Source: Arthrobacter pascens (GTDB taxonomy: Bacteria > Actinomycetota > Actinomycetes > Actinomycetales > Micrococcaceae). Taken from it: a stretch of 64,000 nucleotides of DNA. The notes beneath the pieces were generated by a model, which saw nothing but the letters and a program-made list of their open reading frames with translations, was not told the origin of the DNA and did no database searches. Shown here one piece after another: positions 62,643 through 64,000 of the stretch. The DNA lies in NCBI RefSeq assembly GCF_030816475.1, contig NZ_JAUSXF010000001.1:682001-746000 (forward strand). Reading direction: 5' to 3'. How positions within the stretch are numbered: the first letter of the stretch is position 1; each line of letters starts with the position of its first letter. The position numbers and the translations under genes are program-made.

Positions 62643-63080
62643 ATGGCCATCAAATTAGAGAATGTAGGTATCGCTGTTCGCGACATCGAGGCGGCAATCG
62701 CCTTTTTCAGCGATCTCGGTCTTACGGTCATCGGCCGTGACACGATCAGCGGCGAGTGGGCCGATACTGCCGTTGGACTTGATGGCAACCACGCCAAAAT
62801 CGCCATGCTCCAGACCCCTGACGGTCAGGGTCGGCTCGAGCTCTTCGAATACATCCACCCCGAGGCGATCGAGTCGAACCCGACGCGTCCCAACGACATT
62901 GGCATGCACCGTGTTGCCTTCTCGGTAGACGACATCGATATGGCCCTTGAGGTAGCTGCAAAGCACGGATGCCATCCGCTGCGCGGAGTGGCGACCTACG
63001 GCGACGTCTACAAACTCACGTACCTCCGCGGTCCCAGCGGAATCCTGGTGATGCTCGCCGAGGAACTGAAGAAGGACTGA
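62643..63080 (+). CDS. VOC superfamily (glyoxalase/dioxygenase fold) protein
   Basis: 145 residues. VGIAVRDIEAAIAFFSDLGL opens the first beta-alpha-beta module; GMHRVAFSVDDIDMALE and LTYLRGPSGILVMLAEEL the second, with metal-site His/Glu candidates. Could be a lyase, epimerase or resistance-type protein. No ribosome site in the 10 bases before ATG, perhaps leaderless. Divergent from the lyase gene. Confidence 0.83.
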   Translation: MAIKLENVGIAVRDIEAAIAFFSDLGLTVIGRDTISGEWADTAVGLDGNHAKIAMLQTPDGQGRLELFEYIHPEAIESNPTRPNDIGMHRVAFSVDDIDMALEVAAKHGCHPLRGVATYGDVYKLTYLRGPSGILVMLAEELKKD

Positions 63081-63137
63081 CGCCCGAACCCCGCGCCAGC
63101 CTGACGTGGACGTGGCCGGGCTCCGCGTAGGCAGTGA

Positions 63138-63545
63138 TCAGTTCTTGCCCTTGTCTTTCTGGTTCTCGGCCTCTTTTTTCGCGTCTTCTTCCTGCTTCTT
63201 GCCGTCCTTGCCCGAGGAAGGAGTAGCTGTCGGATCCGGTTGGGGCGCCGGTGTCATGGCGGTGTCAAGGTCGCTCTTGATGGTGCTGATGGCGGCCTCG
63301 ATCCGGGTCTTGCGCTGCTGGGATACCTGGCCCCGTTCAGCAGCTGTTGTGACGTCCTGGCCCAGTTGTTGAAGCTCGGCCAGAGCTGCGGGGAAGTTCT
63401 TGTTCGCGGCTAGCTGCTTTGCCGTGGCCACGCGGGTTTGGAGATTTCCCGCAACCCCCTTGTCCAGGTCGGGTGCAGCGGCGCACGCAGCGAACAAGGA
63501 AACTCCAAGGCAGGCGGCCAGAGTAGCTGTCAGCAGTCTGTTCAT
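63138..63545 (-). CDS. Small Lys/Glu-rich lipoprotein
   Basis: 135 residues. Signal peptide with lipobox SLFAAC at about residue 18-22; a helical middle (ALAELQQLGQDVTTAAERG), then a Pro-Thr stretch and a charged tail KKQEEDAKKEAENQKDKGK. No family assigned. ATGA overlap with the membrane-anchored protein upstream, so the two are partners in one operon, possibly downstream of a kinase gene outside the window. Confidence 0.75.
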   Translation of the reverse strand: MNRLLTATLAACLGVSLFAACAAAPDLDKGVAGNLQTRVATAKQLAANKNFPAALAELQQLGQDVTTAAERGQVSQQRKTRIEAAISTIKSDLDTAMTPAPQPDPTATPSSGKDGKKQEEDAKKEAENQKDKGKN

Positions 63546-64000
63546 GGTGTGACGCTTTCTTCCAGTTCCTTAAAGTGTTCGCCCATTTGGCCGGGGATAA
63601 CCGCCGGCGATGTTTCCACCGGCGCCGGCGCCGCTGCCTGCCGCTGGACGGACGTCAGCAGTACTCCTACGAGGATTACGACGACGGCGGCAACCGCGGC
63701 CAGCGCCCACAGGCGGCGGCCCCGGATGCTGACAAGTTTCTTCCAGGAACGCCCTCGGACCTCTTCCGGCTGCGCGGAGGCCGGTTCACGTGCCGGCTGG
63801 TCCGGCGCAGGCCGCCACGAGGTGGCGTTGGTTGCCTGGCTGTCCGGGAGGGCAGGCAGCCGGGCCTCCTGCACCGGGGGACGGTTGCCGGCTCCGCCGG
63901 TGTCCAGGACCCTCGTCGCCGGCGAATGCGCAGGCAGGGCGGGCTCTGTCCCATCCGGAATTTTGGCTTGTGGAATTTTGGCTTGAATGGTCCATTCCCC
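63542..64000 (-). CDS. Partial membrane protein (C-terminal end only)
   Basis: The frame is open to the window edge, so the start is outside. The visible 152 residues are a Pro/Ala-rich cytoplasmic stretch, a basic segment SWKKLVSIRGRRLW, one helix (ALAAVAAVVVILVGVLLTSV) and a short extracytoplasmic tail. This layout suits a Ser/Thr protein kinase C-terminus or a secretion-associated protein; not determinable. Confidence 0.6.
   Translation of the reverse strand, partial: GEWTIQAKIPQAKIPDGTEPALPAHSPATRVLDTGGAGNRPPVQEARLPALPDSQATNATSWRPAPDQPAREPASAQPEEVRGRSWKKLVSIRGRRLWALAAVAAVVVILVGVLLTSVQRQAAAPAPVETSPAVIPGQMGEHFKELEESVTP

Noticed and set aside
1..64000. CRISPR arrays, tRNA or rRNA genes, insertion sequences, prophage genes
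   Set aside because: No regularly spaced repeats, no cloverleaf or rRNA sequence, and no transposase or integrase motifs were recognised. Automated scans for tRNA, IS and CRISPR would confirm.

Overview
The window is a 64 kb stretch of a high-GC actinobacterial chromosome. Gene content, codon use, many ATGA-type gene overlaps and frequent GTG/TTG starts fit the Arthrobacter/Pseudarthrobacter group of Micrococcaceae. That placement is an inference from protein resemblance, not a database match. I saw no tRNA, rRNA, CRISPR array, transposase or prophage gene. Coding density is high, and the interest lies in several accessory cassettes and a number of decayed genes.

Layout. 0-3.4 kb (minus): a membrane M50 metalloprotease with an N-terminal PqqD-like domain, directly downstream of a small acidic protein with a leader-like N-terminus and two near-identical Ala/Asn-rich repeats; together they look like an undescribed RiPP-type or exported-peptide pair. 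3.4-8.8 kb: a NitT/TauT-type ABC importer divergent from a CitA/CitB-type two-component system. 8.9-20.4 kb: housekeeping and stress genes (SRPBCC, S9 peptidase, CBS protein, Hsp20, NAD(P)HX dehydratase, histidine phosphatase, SDR, two LCP ligases, low-molecular-weight tyrosine phosphatase). 20.4-26.6 kb: a catabolic island of two paralogous alpha/beta hydrolases, a quinone-oxidoreductase-like MDR, an enoyl-CoA hydratase and an SDR, bracketed by two paralogous TetR regulators whose putative operators share a core; a 27-codon stub of a second SDR survives here. 26.7-30.2 kb: a SufR-like regulator divergent from a membrane protein, GH15 and DUF488 operon. 30.4-37.4 kb: small stress and metal genes (DUF3040, two DUF1508, UDG-like, PAS-ANTAR, CmtR-like repressor plus cation transporter, cupredoxin lipoprotein, UspA, paired fluoride channels, methyltransferase). 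37.5-41.1 kb: an aldoxime-nitrile cassette (AraC regulator, nitrilase, aldoxime dehydratase) and a truncated HAD gene. 41.1-49.9 kb: a putative S-methylmethionine/homoserine locus (Lrp, aldehyde dehydrogenase, homoserine dehydrogenase, MmuP-type permease, two IclR regulators, cyclase-family hydrolase, MmuM-type methyltransferase). 49.9-60.3 kb: a potassium region (TrkH/KtrB-type, two APC transporters, kdpD-kdpE) in which kdpFAB is absent and kdpC is a fragment; an ABC exporter sits in the gap and a second KimA-like transporter is decayed. 60.4-64 kb: small proteins, a Tat-exported alginate-lyase-like enzyme with a CBM42 (AbfB) module, a VOC protein, a lipoprotein and a partial membrane protein cut by the window end.

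The genes form self-contained modules, mostly regulator next to transporter and enzymes. This suggests a soil or plant-associated lifestyle: nitriles and aldoximes, S-methylmethionine and homoserine, polysaccharide, metal, fluoride and potassium stress.
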